Positions 14,326 through 24,691 are shown, numbered from the stretch's first letter. The stretch: 64,000 bases of DNA from Klebsiella pneumoniae (GCF_000742135.1 NZ_KN046818.1:4035447-4099446); one strand, 5' to 3'. The notes: generated by a model from the letters alone, not told the origin. A program made the numbers and translations.

Positions 14326-15487
14326 CTTCAGACTCCGTTAATTGTAATATATTTTGCCGAATCTCCGGGATAAGACTCATAATGAGCGCGGGCGGATGGC
14401 AATCTAATAAAAGGCTTCGCATGACGTTCATATAGGGCGTGATATGGCCGAAAAAGGCTAAATAGCCGCTGCACAGGTAATTCTGTGCTTCGTCGTCATG
14501 GATGGTAAAACGGTGTTTAGGGCATCCCCCATGGCAGGCAAAGCGCCAGTGGCAGCTCTGACAGCGGGCAGAGAGTTGGCCCTTTTGCTTCCCGAACTGT
14601 TGCTGAAATGGCGAGCTCGCCATCGCTGCCATAGCATCTTGCTTCAGATTACCCAGCTTATATTCCGCTGAGACAAAGTGATCGCAGCTGTAGACATCGC
14701 CGTTTTGCTCCACCAGTAAACTCTGCCCACAGACAGGCTGCATGGTGCAGAGCGTGGCGGGCTGGCCGGCCCATACGCCGAGCAGATTATCAAAGTACTG
14801 GATAAACACCCTGCCAACATCGTTTTCCAGCCAGTCGTCGAAAACACTGCACAAAAATTTGCCCCAGCCCTCAGGGGTAACTGACCAGGGAGCAGGGGAG
14901 TCAACGAGAGGAATAAACTGGAGATGGTGAAGGTTTAGCTCGCGGCTCAGGCAGCGATAGAGACTTTTCCCCTGGCTTGCAGACTGGCGGCTGACCACCA
15001 CCATGGCATTCACCGGAACGTCATGCTGCTGCAGGCAGCGTATGGCCTGCACAACTTTTTCCCAGGTGGGTTTTCCGCAGCCCGTCGTACGCCAGGTGTC
15101 GTGGAGTGACGCAGGGCCATCAATGGATAATCCGACCAGAAATCCATGACGACGCAAAAAACGAGCCCATTTATCGTTCAGCAAGATGCCGTTGGTTTGC
15201 AGGCTGTTGGCGATGATTTTGTTACCACGGTAACGCTGCTGGAGCTCGACCACCTTTGCAAAAAAATCCAGCCCGCATAAGGTAGGCTCACCGCCCTGCC
15301 AGCAAAACTCGACGTTTTGCGAGGGGGTCGATGAAATGGTGTTGTGAATGTATGCTTCCAGCGTGAGGTCGTCCATGGTGGCATACCCTGGACGCGGAAC
15401 CTCGTTTTCCAGATAGAAACAATACCGACAGGCCAGATTGCATCGATTGCCGCCGGGTTTTGCTACGGTATTAAAATTAGCGCTCAT
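14309..15487 (-). CDS. Anaerobic sulfatase-maturating enzyme (radical SAM, SPASM)
   Basis: A 392-residue protein. It has the radical SAM cluster motif CNLACRYC at about residue 17, a WQGGEPTL motif, and a C-terminal SPASM region with many cysteines (CDHFVS, CQSCHW, CHGGCPKHRF) for two auxiliary clusters. It converts the Cys or Ser in the sulfatase motif to formylglycine without oxygen. It is the first gene of the leftward pair and overlaps its target sulfatase gene. Start ATG 15487 follows AAAGA. Confidence 0.92.
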   Translation of the reverse strand: MSANFNTVAKPGGNRCNLACRYCFYLENEVPRPGYATMDDLTLEAYIHNTISSTPSQNVEFCWQGGEPTLCGLDFFAKVVELQQRYRGNKIIANSLQTNGILLNDKWARFLRRHGFLVGLSIDGPASLHDTWRTTGCGKPTWEKVVQAIRCLQQHDVPVNAMVVVSRQSASQGKSLYRCLSRELNLHHLQFIPLVDSPAPWSVTPEGWGKFLCSVFDDWLENDVGRVFIQYFDNLLGVWAGQPATLCTMQPVCGQSLLVEQNGDVYSCDHFVSAEYKLGNLKQDAMAAMASSPFQQQFGKQKGQLSARCQSCHWRFACHGGCPKHRFTIHDDEAQNYLCSGYLAFFGHITPYMNVMRSLLLDCHPPALIMSLIPEIRQNILQLTESEDERTK

Positions 15488-15780
15488 TCTTTGCTATGCT
15501 CGAACGGTTTCGATGAGGAAGAGAGTAAGGCTAATTGTGTTACCGGAGGTGTGGCTAATGTTACCGATGGCGACTGGCTTTATTTTTTGGATCATTATGC
15601 AAGCGAAAAATACAGGCGGTATCGTTATTTTTCGCAGGTGACAGCATGCCCTGCTATTCTCTTAAAAATTTCATCATTGATTTGGTGAATGTATTTTCAT
15701 TAAAAATTTATAATATGAATAATGCCTGCCATATGGCTATAAGGGCAGGCGTAAATTATCAAGGGCGTAGTGATCCACGT
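15488..15780. other. Intergenic stretch without a convincing gene
   Basis: It lies between the divergent side of the maturase gene and the 3' end of the MFS gene. A 42-codon plus-strand frame from 15513 encodes one hydrophobic stretch but has no ribosome site, so I do not call it. An inverted repeat GCCTGCC/GGCAGGC (15724-15750) may end the MFS transcript on the minus strand; it lacks a clean T-run. Confidence 0.4.
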
Positions 15781-17013
15781 TTACTCTTCAGCAAGGTTGT
15801 TTTTGGCTATCGGTTGGTCAACGGCCGCTGCCGGATATTCTACATTACGTTCATCCTGCGCCTTACCCGCCTCGCGCACAATCGCCAGCGCCAGTCCGGC
15901 AACGATCAACGTTAACCCGGTGGACACCCACATTCCGCCGATAATGCCCAGCCGGTGGTTCAGCCATGCGTAGGCAAAGGGTGAAACAGCTGCCATCAGT
16001 TGCCCGGGGATCAGCAGGAGACCCGTGCGGCTGGCGTAGCTTTCTGCGCTAAACAGCGCCAGCGGCAGCGTCGCTTTGACAATCGTCACCAGCCCGTTAA
16101 TCGCGCCATAGCCCAGCACAAACCCGGCTGCGCATCCGGCAAAGGTCGTGCTGCTCAATCCAAGGAGAAAACAGAGCGGCATGGCGAGCGCAGTAAAACG
16201 CGTTAGCGTGAGTGAGGTGACCCGGGGACCGGCCAGCACTTCCCCCAGCCGGGCGCCGGTCTGGCCGAATCCCCACAGCATACCGACGGCAACCGGCAGA
16301 CCAAAGTGGCTGATAAACTCCGGCAGATGGGTAGAGGTACCGTTAGAGATGAAGGTGATCAGCGCAATAAAGATCGCGTAACGCGCCCCGTTACGCCGGT
16401 CGCCCTCTGCTGTCGCTGGCGAGGCTGGTGATTTCGCCGCTGAATTGAGCCGCTGGCGAGGCAGTTGATAACTCAGCCATGCGCTCAGCAGGCCAAACAG
16501 TGCATAGATCCGCAGGGCATTCTGCCAGGGCATGATGGTTAATAACGCCTCGCCCAGCGGCCAGAAGAGGGCAGAGGCCAGACCGCCAGCGAGAGTGATA
16601 TGAGAGATAGTTTTCCGCGCCTGCTGACCGTACAGATTCACCACTGCGGCGAACAGCGCATCATACAGTGAGAGCCGCATGCCGATGCCGGTCAGCAGCC
16701 AGGCGCCGTACCAGCCGGCCAGCGAAGGGCGCCAGGCCATCATGGCGCAGCTGGCGGCTATCAGTAAGGTACCGCTGGTGACCACCAGTCTTCCGCCAAA
16801 GCGAGCCAGCAGCCTGGCAACGAACGGGGAGACAGCGGCCATCATCAGCATCGCAAGCGTCAGGCCGAGATAGATCTGCGGCAAGGACCATCCTTTGTCG
16901 GCGGCGATAGCCCCGGCAAAGGTGCCGGGCATATAAAAAGAGATCCCCCAGTTGATGAGTTGCTGACCGCCCGCGGTGAAGGCAAGGCGTCGGGGAATAG
17001 CGTTTATTTCCAT
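15781..17013 (-). CDS. Major facilitator superfamily transporter
   Basis: A 410-residue protein with about twelve hydrophobic segments, and the typical MFS cytoplasmic loop between helices 2 and 3 (ARLLARFGGRLVV). N- and C-terminal halves are separated by a polar loop (about residues 195-215: PRQRLNSAAKSPASPATAEG). No substrate signature is visible. It is divergent from a LysR-type regulator gene 97 bp away, a common layout in which the regulator controls the transporter. Substrate unknown. Confidence 0.85.
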   Translation of the reverse strand: MEINAIPRRLAFTAGGQQLINWGISFYMPGTFAGAIAADKGWSLPQIYLGLTLAMLMMAAVSPFVARLLARFGGRLVVTSGTLLIAASCAMMAWRPSLAGWYGAWLLTGIGMRLSLYDALFAAVVNLYGQQARKTISHITLAGGLASALFWPLGEALLTIMPWQNALRIYALFGLLSAWLSYQLPRQRLNSAAKSPASPATAEGDRRNGARYAIFIALITFISNGTSTHLPEFISHFGLPVAVGMLWGFGQTGARLGEVLAGPRVTSLTLTRFTALAMPLCFLLGLSSTTFAGCAAGFVLGYGAINGLVTIVKATLPLALFSAESYASRTGLLLIPGQLMAAVSPFAYAWLNHRLGIIGGMWVSTGLTLIVAGLALAIVREAGKAQDERNVEYPAAAVDQPIAKNNLAEE

Positions 17014-17083
17014 GGTTTTTCATTCCGTTAAGACAGTTGTCCTGAGCATACCCGGCAGGCTATTGTTCTGGCAGAGCGGCCAC

Positions 17084-17100
17084 CTTATGCGCGGTATAAG
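17084..17100. promoter_or_regulatory. LysR-type box candidate
   Basis: CTTAT-N7-ATAAG, with the T-N11-A pattern typical of LysR-family sites, lies 10 bp before the regulator start in the divergent intergenic region. Confidence 0.35.
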
Positions 17101-17110
17101 AGAAACTTTT

Positions 17111-17998
17111 ATGACAACACTGAACCTGGGAAATCTGGCGACCTTCCGGCTGGTCGTACAGCGCGGCAGCTTTTCTGCCGCCGCCGACGCGCTGGGGATC
17201 TCCCAACCTGCCGTCAGCCTGCAGGTACGTCAGCTGGAGCAGTTTTTACAGACCAGGCTGCTGGAGCGAACCGGACGTGGGATCAAGGCGACGGCGGCGG
17301 GAATGGCATTGCTGGCCCACAGCGAGCAGATCGATCGGGTGGTGAATAGCGCGGTGCAGTCGGTCAGCGCATTCAGTCAGGAGGTTAATGGATCGTTGAC
17401 GCTGGGGACAGGCGCGACGGCCTGCATTCATCTTCTTCCACCGCTGCTGCAGCATCTTCGTCAGCAGCACCCGCTGCTGACGGTGGGGGTGACCACCGGC
17501 AACACGCTGGATATCGTCCGCGCGGTGGAAGAAAACCGGCTCGATCTCGGGCTGGTCACGCTGCCCGTGCAGGGGCGCAGTCTGGCGGTGACTGCGATGT
17601 TAGATGAGGAGTTCGTGACCATCTATGCCAGCCGCGAGACGGAGATGCCGGCGGTTTATACTCCCGCCGAGCTGCAGGCGCAGCCGCTCATTGCCTTCGA
17701 GGCGGGTAGCGGCACGCGGGATCTGATTGACCGCTGGTTCCGCTCGGCGGGACTGGCGGTGACGCCGGTAATGCAGTTGGGGAGCATCGAGGCGATTAAG
17801 CGCATGGTGCGGGCAGGGCTGGGCTACAGCATCGTGCCCCGCATGGCGGTGGAGCGGGTGGAGGATCGCGACGGATTACGCGTACACTCGCTGGCGCCGC
17901 GGCTATACCGACAGCTGGCGGTAGTCATGCGTCAGGACAAAATTGTGACAAAAGGTATCGCTGAAATGCTGCGCCTGCTGCATACCGTGCGCTTATAA
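17111..17998 (+). CDS. LysR-family transcriptional regulator
   Basis: I chose ATG 17111 (MTTLNLGNLATFRLV) because the helix-turn-helix starts there; the frame is open upstream but overlaps the divergent gene. The winged HTH covers about residues 5-64 (SFSAAADALGISQPAVSLQVRQLE), followed by a periplasmic-binding-like effector domain (about 90-290). The total of 295 aa is normal for the family. It probably controls the divergent MFS gene in response to a small molecule; neither ligand nor target is shown. Confidence 0.88.
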   Translation: MTTLNLGNLATFRLVVQRGSFSAAADALGISQPAVSLQVRQLEQFLQTRLLERTGRGIKATAAGMALLAHSEQIDRVVNSAVQSVSAFSQEVNGSLTLGTGATACIHLLPPLLQHLRQQHPLLTVGVTTGNTLDIVRAVEENRLDLGLVTLPVQGRSLAVTAMLDEEFVTIYASRETEMPAVYTPAELQAQPLIAFEAGSGTRDLIDRWFRSAGLAVTPVMQLGSIEAIKRMVRAGLGYSIVPRMAVERVEDRDGLRVHSLAPRLYRQLAVVMRQDKIVTKGIAEMLRLLHTVRL

Positions 17999-18094
17999 AT
18001 CGCCGACGGCAAAATTACCGCATCAAATACAGTACTTCAGCAGCGAGCGGCTCTGCCTGCGGAGTGTGGCGCTTGCAGTATTAGAATCAAAGGA

Positions 18095-18286
18095 TTACTC
18101 GCGGGGGGAGGGCTCGACGGTGAGCGATGACTCCTGCGACGCTTTTTTATCCTGATGATGGTACCAGGCGCCGATGGAGGAGTAGACAAAGCGTCCAAAG
18201 AAGAAGAGAAAGCTGATAAGCAGTACGATACGGGTCATGCGACGGTTAAATCGATGTCGTTTACGCATACTGGGTGCCTGACTCAC
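18095..18286 (-). CDS. yfgG: YfgG, small membrane protein
   Basis: A 63-residue protein nearly identical in layout to E. coli YfgG. It has a basic start (SMRKRHRFNRRMTR), one transmembrane helix (IVLLISFLFFFGRFVY) and a polar tail. E. coli YfgG has been linked to tolerance of nickel and cobalt stress; the molecular role is unknown. It is divergent from pdeA as in E. coli. Confidence 0.85.
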   Translation of the reverse strand: MSQAPSMRKRHRFNRRMTRIVLLISFLFFFGRFVYSSIGAWYHHQDKKASQESSLTVEPSPRE

Positions 18287-18638
18287 AAAAGGATCCTTGA
18301 AGTATACCCGAAGATGGGCGATGGGGGTATTAAGGCACAGGAACGAGATGGGGTCAATTGATGCAGATGTAAAAGTGCGGCAGTGAAAACATTAATTAAT
18401 GTTATATAAGATAATCGTCGTATTTACATGCTCACTTTATTAGCCGTGAAATGTCGGGAAAAATAAGATTTATTAATGTTGGCGTCAGCATTTGTTGATT
18501 TATATCAATAGTCTCCTTCTCTTGGCCACTAAAATCAGCGGACGTTACCGTATCGTTATTATTTACGCGGTCAGCATGGGTGGTTGGATGCCTGCCTGAA
18601 TATGCCTCGCGGGAGCAGAGGCACTCTGTAGAGCACCT
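18287..18638. other. Divergent regulatory region yfgG/pdeA
   Basis: No gene is seen. The region is AT-rich and holds the FNR box described separately and the promoters of the two divergent genes. There is an ATTAATTAAT repeat near 18390 but no other clear structure. Confidence 0.5.
18495..18508. promoter_or_regulatory. Perfect FNR box upstream of pdeA
   Basis: TTGATTTATATCAA matches the FNR consensus TTGAT-N4-ATCAA at every fixed position. It lies 130 bp before the pdeA start. E. coli yfgF is reported to be expressed anaerobically in an FNR-dependent way. Confidence 0.75.
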
Positions 18639-20867
18639 ATGAATTTATTAAAATACTATCAACAATATCGCGACAAGTGGTGGGCTTTACCGCTCGTTCT
18701 GCCTGCGCTGTTATTACCGGTCGCCAGATGGGCGAATACCTACACCATGCTCAATGGTCATATGGTATTTTTGTATTATCTTCCCCTGGCGCTGGTGCTC
18801 AGCCTGATGATGTTTTTTGGTTGGGCGGCGATCCCTGGCATTATTATTGGCCTGCTGTTAACTCTGGCCCACGGCATGTTGCTTGAGCAGTCCATCGGTG
18901 TACTGTTCCATTTCCTTATCCCCTGCGTGCTCTGCTGGGGCGGCTACCGCATTTTTGTCCCCCAGCGTCAGCAGGTCTCACACGGCAACGTCCGACTGAT
19001 GCCGCATCGTCTGTTCTGGCAAATGCTGCTCCCCTCGGTCATTTTTCTGATTTTGTCACAGATTGCCGAATATCTTGGACTCCATCCGCGCACAACGGAA
19101 ATGACCGGCGTTACGCCATTTAGTTTACGTTCATTAATCACCTTTCAGGCGCTAATGGTAGGGTGCCTGACCGGCATGCCGCTGTGTTATTTTGTGTTAC
19201 GGGTCATTCGTAATCCTTTTCATTTACGCGGCTTTATTTCTCAGGTTCGCTTACAAATTGATCCAAAAATAAAAAAAATTGAAATCATTTGCTGGGCGAC
19301 GGTATTAATTCTGCTACTGTGGCTATTATTGATGCCGCTTAATGATAGCAGCACCATATTTAGTACGAATTATACGTTGTCATTGCTGATGCCGGTGATG
19401 CTCTGGGGTGCCATGCGTTTTGGCTATCGCTTTATCTCACTGATCTGGACGCCGGTGCTGATTGCCGTGATCCATTTTCATTACCGTTACTTACCAATTT
19501 ACCCAAGCTATAACACCCAGTTGGCGATCACGTCATCAAGCTATCTGGTATTCTCGTTTATTGTCGCCTATACGGCGATGCTGGCGACACAGCAGCGGCT
19601 GATCTACGCTCGCGTCCGGCAGATGGCCTTCCTCGACCCGGTGGTTCATATGCCGAACTTGCGGGCGCTGAGCCGGGCGCTCAACGGCACGAGCTGGTCG
19701 ACGCTCTGTTTTCTGCGCATTCCTGAGCTTGAACTGCTGGGGCGCCACTATGGGGTACTTTTGCGAATCCAGTATAAGCAAATGCTGGCGAACCATCTGA
19801 GAACGCTGCTGCAGCCCAACGAAGCGGTATATCATCTTGCCGGTCACGATTTAGTGTTCCGTCTCAATAGCGAAGGGCACCAGGCGCGCATTCACTTAAT
19901 TGACCGCTCCCTGCGACAGTTCCGTTTCCACTGGGACGGGGTCCCCCTGCAGCCGCGGATCGGCATGAGCTATTGCAGCGTTCGCTCGCCGGTCAAGCAT
20001 CTGTATTTACTGCTTGGCGAGTTGAACACCATTGCCGACATGTCGTTAGCCAGCGGCCATCCGGAAAATTTACAGCGCCGCGGCGCGGGCCATGTTCAGC
20101 AGGATCTGAAAGATAAAGTCGTGATGATGAACCGCATTCTCAAAGCGCTGGAACATGACCATTTTGTCCTGATGGCGCAGCCTATCCAGGGCATTCGCGG
20201 CGATCGCTATCATGAAGTGCTGGTGAGGATGGAAGGGGAGTCGGGTGAGCTAACGGGGCCAAACGAGTTCTTGCCGGTGGCGCACGAGTTTGGGCTGTCA
20301 ACGCGGGTGGACCAGTGGGTTATTGAGCATACGCTGGCCTTTATGGACGCCAACCGGCGGGCGCTGCCCGGTCTGCGGCTGGCGATCAATCTTTCTCCGG
20401 TGTCGCTGAGCCGCAGCCAGTTTCCTCAGGAGGTCGAAGCGCTGCTGCAGGCCTACAACATTGAGCCATGGCAGATTATTTTCGAGCTGACCGAGAACTA
20501 CGCGCTCAGCAATCCCGAGCTGGTCTGTCAGACTTTAGAGCATCTGCGGGCGCTGGGCTGCCGGGTGGCGATCGATGATTTTGGTACCGGCTACGCCAGC
20601 TACGCCCGGTTAAAAACAATGAACGTCGACATTCTTAAAATCGACGGCAGTTTTATTCGCAATCTGCTTGCCAGCAGTCTTGATTACCAGGTCGTGGACT
20701 CTATTTGTCGTCTGGCGCGTATGAAGAACATGCAGGTGGTGGCCGAATATGTGGAGTCGCCGGAAATACGTCAGGCGGTCATCACGCTGGGGATCGATTA
20801 TATGCAGGGCTATGATATCGGGGTACCGGTACCTCTGACGCAGTTGGCGGAGGAGATGACCGGCTGA
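18639..20867 (+). CDS. pdeA: Cyclic-di-GMP phosphodiesterase PdeA (YfgF)
   Basis: A 742-residue inner-membrane protein. The first ~310 residues hold about eight membrane helices (MASE1-type sensor). A degenerate GGDEF domain follows (about 330-460; AGHDL where GGDEF is expected), then a C-terminal EAL domain (about 490-740). In the latter the name motif reads EVL, while the catalytic ENYA, DDFGTGYAS, KIDGSFI and QGY segments are kept. It should hydrolyse c-di-GMP and not make it. Length and context equal E. coli YfgF. A perfect FNR box upstream suggests anaerobic induction. Confidence 0.93.
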   Translation: MNLLKYYQQYRDKWWALPLVLPALLLPVARWANTYTMLNGHMVFLYYLPLALVLSLMMFFGWAAIPGIIIGLLLTLAHGMLLEQSIGVLFHFLIPCVLCWGGYRIFVPQRQQVSHGNVRLMPHRLFWQMLLPSVIFLILSQIAEYLGLHPRTTEMTGVTPFSLRSLITFQALMVGCLTGMPLCYFVLRVIRNPFHLRGFISQVRLQIDPKIKKIEIICWATVLILLLWLLLMPLNDSSTIFSTNYTLSLLMPVMLWGAMRFGYRFISLIWTPVLIAVIHFHYRYLPIYPSYNTQLAITSSSYLVFSFIVAYTAMLATQQRLIYARVRQMAFLDPVVHMPNLRALSRALNGTSWSTLCFLRIPELELLGRHYGVLLRIQYKQMLANHLRTLLQPNEAVYHLAGHDLVFRLNSEGHQARIHLIDRSLRQFRFHWDGVPLQPRIGMSYCSVRSPVKHLYLLLGELNTIADMSLASGHPENLQRRGAGHVQQDLKDKVVMMNRILKALEHDHFVLMAQPIQGIRGDRYHEVLVRMEGESGELTGPNEFLPVAHEFGLSTRVDQWVIEHTLAFMDANRRALPGLRLAINLSPVSLSRSQFPQEVEALLQAYNIEPWQIIFELTENYALSNPELVCQTLEHLRALGCRVAIDDFGTGYASYARLKTMNVDILKIDGSFIRNLLASSLDYQVVDSICRLARMKNMQVVAEYVESPEIRQAVITLGIDYMQGYDIGVPVPLTQLAEEMTG

Positions 20868-20876
20868 GCAGCAAAA

Positions 20877-20898
20877 AGCCGGGCGTAAGCGCCCGGCT
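20877..20898 (-). terminator. Terminator of ppk-ppx
   Basis: AGCCGGGCG-TAAG-CGCCCGGCT, a 9-bp perfect stem. On the minus strand it is followed by TTTT (complement of AAAAA at 20873-20877). Confidence 0.8.
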
Positions 20899-20920
20899 CG
20901 GTTGATAGCCAAAGATACGA

Positions 20921-22453
20921 TCAGGCGTCTGGCTCTTCTTCAGCAATCTTCAGCATCCATTCCGGCACGCCTTCCCAGTACTGTTGCTCTTTTTCCAGAT
21001 CCAGCAGCACCAGCGCATTCTGGCTAAACCAGTTGTGCGGAAACGTCAGCGTCCAGTGGTGAGCTTCCGTCTGCAGGCGCAGCGTCGGCGGCGTAGTGGT
21101 AGCCTGACGCTGGTTATTCAGCAGTACGCCCAGGCGCAGTAGCTGAATTAGCGGCAGAAACTGCTTTTTCCTGAATAGCGTAAAGCGCGGCAGATCGTCG
21201 AGCTTGATCGCTTTGCGATGATAGCGTACGAGGGTGGCCATCAGCATCTGCTGCTCCTGATTGAAGCCCGGCAGGTCGCTATTTTGGAGAATGTAGGCCG
21301 AGTGACGATGCATGCCGCTGTGGTTGATATTCAGCCCTACCTCATGGAGCATCACCGCCCATTTCAACAGCGCCGCGAGGTGCGGATTGGCCAGCTTGGG
21401 ATTCTGCTCCTGCCACTGCTCCAGCATCTGGGTGGTAGTTTCCAGTACCCGGCGCGCCTGTTCGCGATCGATGTTGTACTGATTTGCCAGACTCTGTGCC
21501 GTGCGGCTACGAATATCCTGGTGGCGGAAGCGGCCTTCCATCTCGTACAGGACACCTTCGCGCAGCGCGCCATCGGACAGACGAAGTTCTTTGATGGCCA
21601 GCGCGTCAAACACACCGCAGAGGATCGCCAGCCCAGGCGCAAAGACCGCTTTACGGTCTTCTGAGAGACCGGGCAGACTGAGCGCGTCGAAGTTTTTATG
21701 CTTCAGCAGCTCACTGACCAGCATTTCGAGGCGTTCCGGCGTAATAAATCCGTCCTTCTCGCCCATCGCCACCAGCACTTCCTGGGCGGCTTTAATGGTG
21801 CCGGAGGCGCCCAGCGCCACGGTCCATCCCTGAATACGGAACTGCCAGGCCAGCGTCTCCAGCTTCTGCACCGCCGCCAGGCGCGCGCGCTGGAAGTTTT
21901 CTTTATTGATAACGCCGCCAGGGAAATAGGCCTGCGAGAAGCTCACGCAGCCCATGCGGCGGCTTTCCACCAGGCGGGGCTCAAAATCTTCGCCAATGAC
22001 CAGCTCGGTTGAACCGCCGCCGATATCAATCACCAGCTTGCGGCCGCGCTCCGGCTGCGTGTGCTCAACGCCCATAAAAATCAGGCGCGCTTCTTCATTA
22101 CCGGAGATGATCTCGATCGGGTAGGGGATCACTTTTTCCGCGCGTTTAAGAAACTCCGCCGCGTTGGTCGCCTGACGCAGCGTATGCGTCCCGACGATAC
22201 AGACGCTGGAGGGGGAGAACCCCTGCAGGCGTTCGGCAAACAGCGACAGGCAGTTCAGCCCACGGGTCATGGCTTCTTCGCTCAACACCGAGTTTTCATC
22301 GAGGCCATCGGCCAGATGTACGCGCTGTTTCAGGCGTCCGATGATCTGCATGGCGCCGTCGACGACACGGGCGATCACCATATGAAAACTGTTCGAACCA
22401 AGGTCAACCGCAGCGAACTCCTGCGGCCGAGGGGTGTTATCGTTTATTGGCAT
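20921..22453 (-). CDS. ppx: Exopolyphosphatase
   Basis: A 510-residue protein of the Ppx/GppA family. It has the N-terminal ATPase-like motif [14 protein letters not shown], the second phosphate loop [12 protein letters not shown] at about residue 143, and a C-terminal HD-like helical domain. It releases orthophosphate from the ends of long polyphosphate chains. It starts 3 nt after ppk ends, so the enzymes for making and degrading polyphosphate share a transcript, as in E. coli. Confidence 0.96.
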   Translation of the reverse strand: MPINDNTPRPQEFAAVDLGSNSFHMVIARVVDGAMQIIGRLKQRVHLADGLDENSVLSEEAMTRGLNCLSLFAERLQGFSPSSVCIVGTHTLRQATNAAEFLKRAEKVIPYPIEIISGNEEARLIFMGVEHTQPERGRKLVIDIGGGSTELVIGEDFEPRLVESRRMGCVSFSQAYFPGGVINKENFQRARLAAVQKLETLAWQFRIQGWTVALGASGTIKAAQEVLVAMGEKDGFITPERLEMLVSELLKHKNFDALSLPGLSEDRKAVFAPGLAILCGVFDALAIKELRLSDGALREGVLYEMEGRFRHQDIRSRTAQSLANQYNIDREQARRVLETTTQMLEQWQEQNPKLANPHLAALLKWAVMLHEVGLNINHSGMHRHSAYILQNSDLPGFNQEQQMLMATLVRYHRKAIKLDDLPRFTLFRKKQFLPLIQLLRLGVLLNNQRQATTTPPTLRLQTEAHHWTLTFPHNWFSQNALVLLDLEKEQQYWEGVPEWMLKIAEEEPDA

Positions 22454-22456
22454 AGG

Positions 22457-24517
22457 TTAGTCGGGTTGTTCGAGTGATTTGAGATAATCGTAAATCGCCA
22501 TTTGCGCGCGCACTTTACGGCGATTGCCGCGCGGCACATAGCGGTTACTCAGTTCTTTATCAAGATAGCGCGCTTTTACCGTATCGTTGAACAGGATATC
22601 AAAAATATCCAGCACCCGCTGCTTCAGACGCGGATCGAGCAGCGGAGCGGCAACTTCGATGCGATAATCGATGTTACGCGTCATCCAGTCGGCAGAGGAG
22701 AGCCAGACCTGTTTATCGCCACCGTTTTCAAAACAGTAGACCCGGTCGTGCTCGAGGAAACGGTCCACAATACTGATGACGCGGATATTTTCGCTGATAC
22801 CTTCCAGACCCGGGATCAGCGAGCACATGCCGCGGATCAGCAGATTAACCGGCACGCCGGAGCTGGAGGCGGCATACAGTCGGTCCACCAGACCTTTATC
22901 CACCAGGTTGTTCAGCTTCAGCGTAATCCCGGACGGTTGCCCGTTTTGCGCATTGGCGATCTCGCGATCGATCATCTCATACAGCAGACGACGCGAGTTC
23001 TGCGGCGACACCAACAGGTAGTCGAAGCTAACCGGACGATAGGGGTTCTCGATAAAGTTAAACACCCGGCGGACTTCATTGGTAATGCGCGCATCGGCGG
23101 TTAACAGCGAATAGTCGGTGTAGATCCGCGCCGTCTTCTCGTTAAAGTTACCGGTGCCGATGTGGGCGTAGCGCACCACCTCATCGCCTTCTTTACGCGA
23201 GATAAGGAACAGCTTGGCGTGGATCTTCAGACCTGGCGCAGAGAAGATAACGTGGACTCCCGCTTCCGTCAGGCGTTTCGCCCAGTGAATGTTAGCCTCT
23301 TCATCGAAGCGCGCCTGCAGCTCCACCACTACGGTGACTTTCTTACCGTTGTGGGCGGCGTGGATCATCGCGTCAATAATGCGCGAATCCTTGGCCACGC
23401 GGTAAATGTTGATTTTGATCGCCAATACGCTGGGGTCGAAGGAGGCCTGACGCAGCAGCTCCAGCACGTGCTCAAAGGTGTGATAGGGATAGTAGAGCAG
23501 CACGTCGCGTTCGCGAATGGCGTCGAAGCCGTTGCGGAATTTATCAAACCACAGATGACGCAGGCGTGGCATGGGTTTATTGACCAGATTGGCCTTACCG
23601 ACGTTCGGGAAGCCGATAAAGTCTTTAAAGTTGTGATAGCGGCCGCCCGGCAGCATTGAGTCGTAGTTGGAAATGGAGAGCTTATCGCGCAGCATTTCGA
23701 CCATCGCATCCGGCATATCGCGCTGGTAGACGAAGCGAACCGGCTCGGCGGTCAGGCGCTGCTTGAGGCTGGAGGACATCAGCTCCATCAGGCTCGACTC
23801 CATCTCATGCACCAGATCGTACTCGGCGTCACGGGTCATCTTCATCGAGTAGGCGTTCAGCGCATCGTAATCAAAGAAGCCTTTAAAAATATCGTCCAGG
23901 CAATAGCGCAGGATGTTATCCAGGAGGATCATTGGCTTGCGGCGACGCGGCGCTTCCGGCGGCAGGTTCACGAAGCGCGGCACTTTATCCGACGGTATTT
24001 CCAGCAGAGCATAGTTGATGTTTTCCCCGCGGATAATCTCCACCGCCAGATAGGTGTAATCATCTTTCAGGAACTGCACGAGGTCCGTTTCGCGGTTGAT
24101 CAGGATCGGCGAGATATGCTGGCGTAAATACTGCTTGAAGTAGTTGCGCAGCCAGGCCTGCTGATTGACGGACAGCTGGCGCTCGTTGATCAGGAAGATC
24201 TGGTTACGCGCCATCTCCAGCAACAGTTCATTATACAGACTATCGAATTCCTGATCGGCCTTCAGAACGCGGGCCTGAATTTTGCCTAACAGGTGGCGAG
24301 AATGGGCGGTACTGCCTTGTTCTTCACTGATAATAATCCGGCGCTTCAGCTCAGCGAAGCGCACTTTGTAAAACTCATCCAGGTTGTTGGAGTAAATCCC
24401 TAAGAAGCGCATGCGCTCAATCAGCGGGTTACTCTTGTCCGCCGCTTCCTGCAGCACGCGTTCGTTAAAAGACAACCAGCTGAGTTCTTTTTCGATGTAT
24501 AGCTTTTCCTGGCCCAT
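22457..24517 (-). CDS. ppk: Polyphosphate kinase 1
   Basis: A 686-residue enzyme that moves the gamma phosphate of ATP onto polyphosphate at the inner membrane. It shows the four-domain PPK1 layout: N-terminal helical domain ([16 protein letters not shown]), head domain, and two phospholipase-D-like C domains. The active-site IHAKLFL histidine and [16 protein letters not shown] follow. Length matches E. coli (688). It is the first gene of the ppk-ppx operon; a Pho-box-like site precedes it. Confidence 0.97.
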   Translation of the reverse strand: MGQEKLYIEKELSWLSFNERVLQEAADKSNPLIERMRFLGIYSNNLDEFYKVRFAELKRRIIISEEQGSTAHSRHLLGKIQARVLKADQEFDSLYNELLLEMARNQIFLINERQLSVNQQAWLRNYFKQYLRQHISPILINRETDLVQFLKDDYTYLAVEIIRGENINYALLEIPSDKVPRFVNLPPEAPRRRKPMILLDNILRYCLDDIFKGFFDYDALNAYSMKMTRDAEYDLVHEMESSLMELMSSSLKQRLTAEPVRFVYQRDMPDAMVEMLRDKLSISNYDSMLPGGRYHNFKDFIGFPNVGKANLVNKPMPRLRHLWFDKFRNGFDAIRERDVLLYYPYHTFEHVLELLRQASFDPSVLAIKINIYRVAKDSRIIDAMIHAAHNGKKVTVVVELQARFDEEANIHWAKRLTEAGVHVIFSAPGLKIHAKLFLISRKEGDEVVRYAHIGTGNFNEKTARIYTDYSLLTADARITNEVRRVFNFIENPYRPVSFDYLLVSPQNSRRLLYEMIDREIANAQNGQPSGITLKLNNLVDKGLVDRLYAASSSGVPVNLLIRGMCSLIPGLEGISENIRVISIVDRFLEHDRVYCFENGGDKQVWLSSADWMTRNIDYRIEVAAPLLDPRLKQRVLDIFDILFNDTVKARYLDKELSNRYVPRGNRRKVRAQMAIYDYLKSLEQPD

Positions 24518-24590
24518 TACCGCTCACACTCCGTTTTACTCACAGGACGTAGACTATTATGACGAATTTTTCTGCATAGCGATTTACTGT

Positions 24591-24608
24591 GTCACAACAA
24601 TATGACAG
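24591..24608 (-). promoter_or_regulatory. Pho-box-like site upstream of ppk
   Basis: The minus strand reads CTGTCAT-ATTG-TTGTGAC. The first 7-bp repeat is a perfect PhoB half-site; the second matches 4 of 7. It lies 74 bp before the ppk start, fitting phosphate-starvation control. Confidence 0.45.
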
Positions 24609-24653
24609 TAAGAAGAATTATTTCTGTGAGATGTTTGATTAGTAAACACTTTT

Positions 24654-24691
24654 AATTAAAAAAAAGCCCCGCGATGTGCACATGCGGGGCT
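24654..24691 (-). terminator. Terminator of purM-purN
   Basis: On the minus strand AGCCCCGC-N11-GCGGGGCT is followed by a run of T (complement of the A-run ending at 24665). Confidence 0.85.

Noticed and set aside
15344..15688. Plus-strand open frames (up to 114 codons) over the maturase start and the following gap
   Set aside because: They overlap a sure gene on the other strand, have no ribosome site and show no recognisable protein; the 42-codon hydrophobic part from 15513 is too weak to call.
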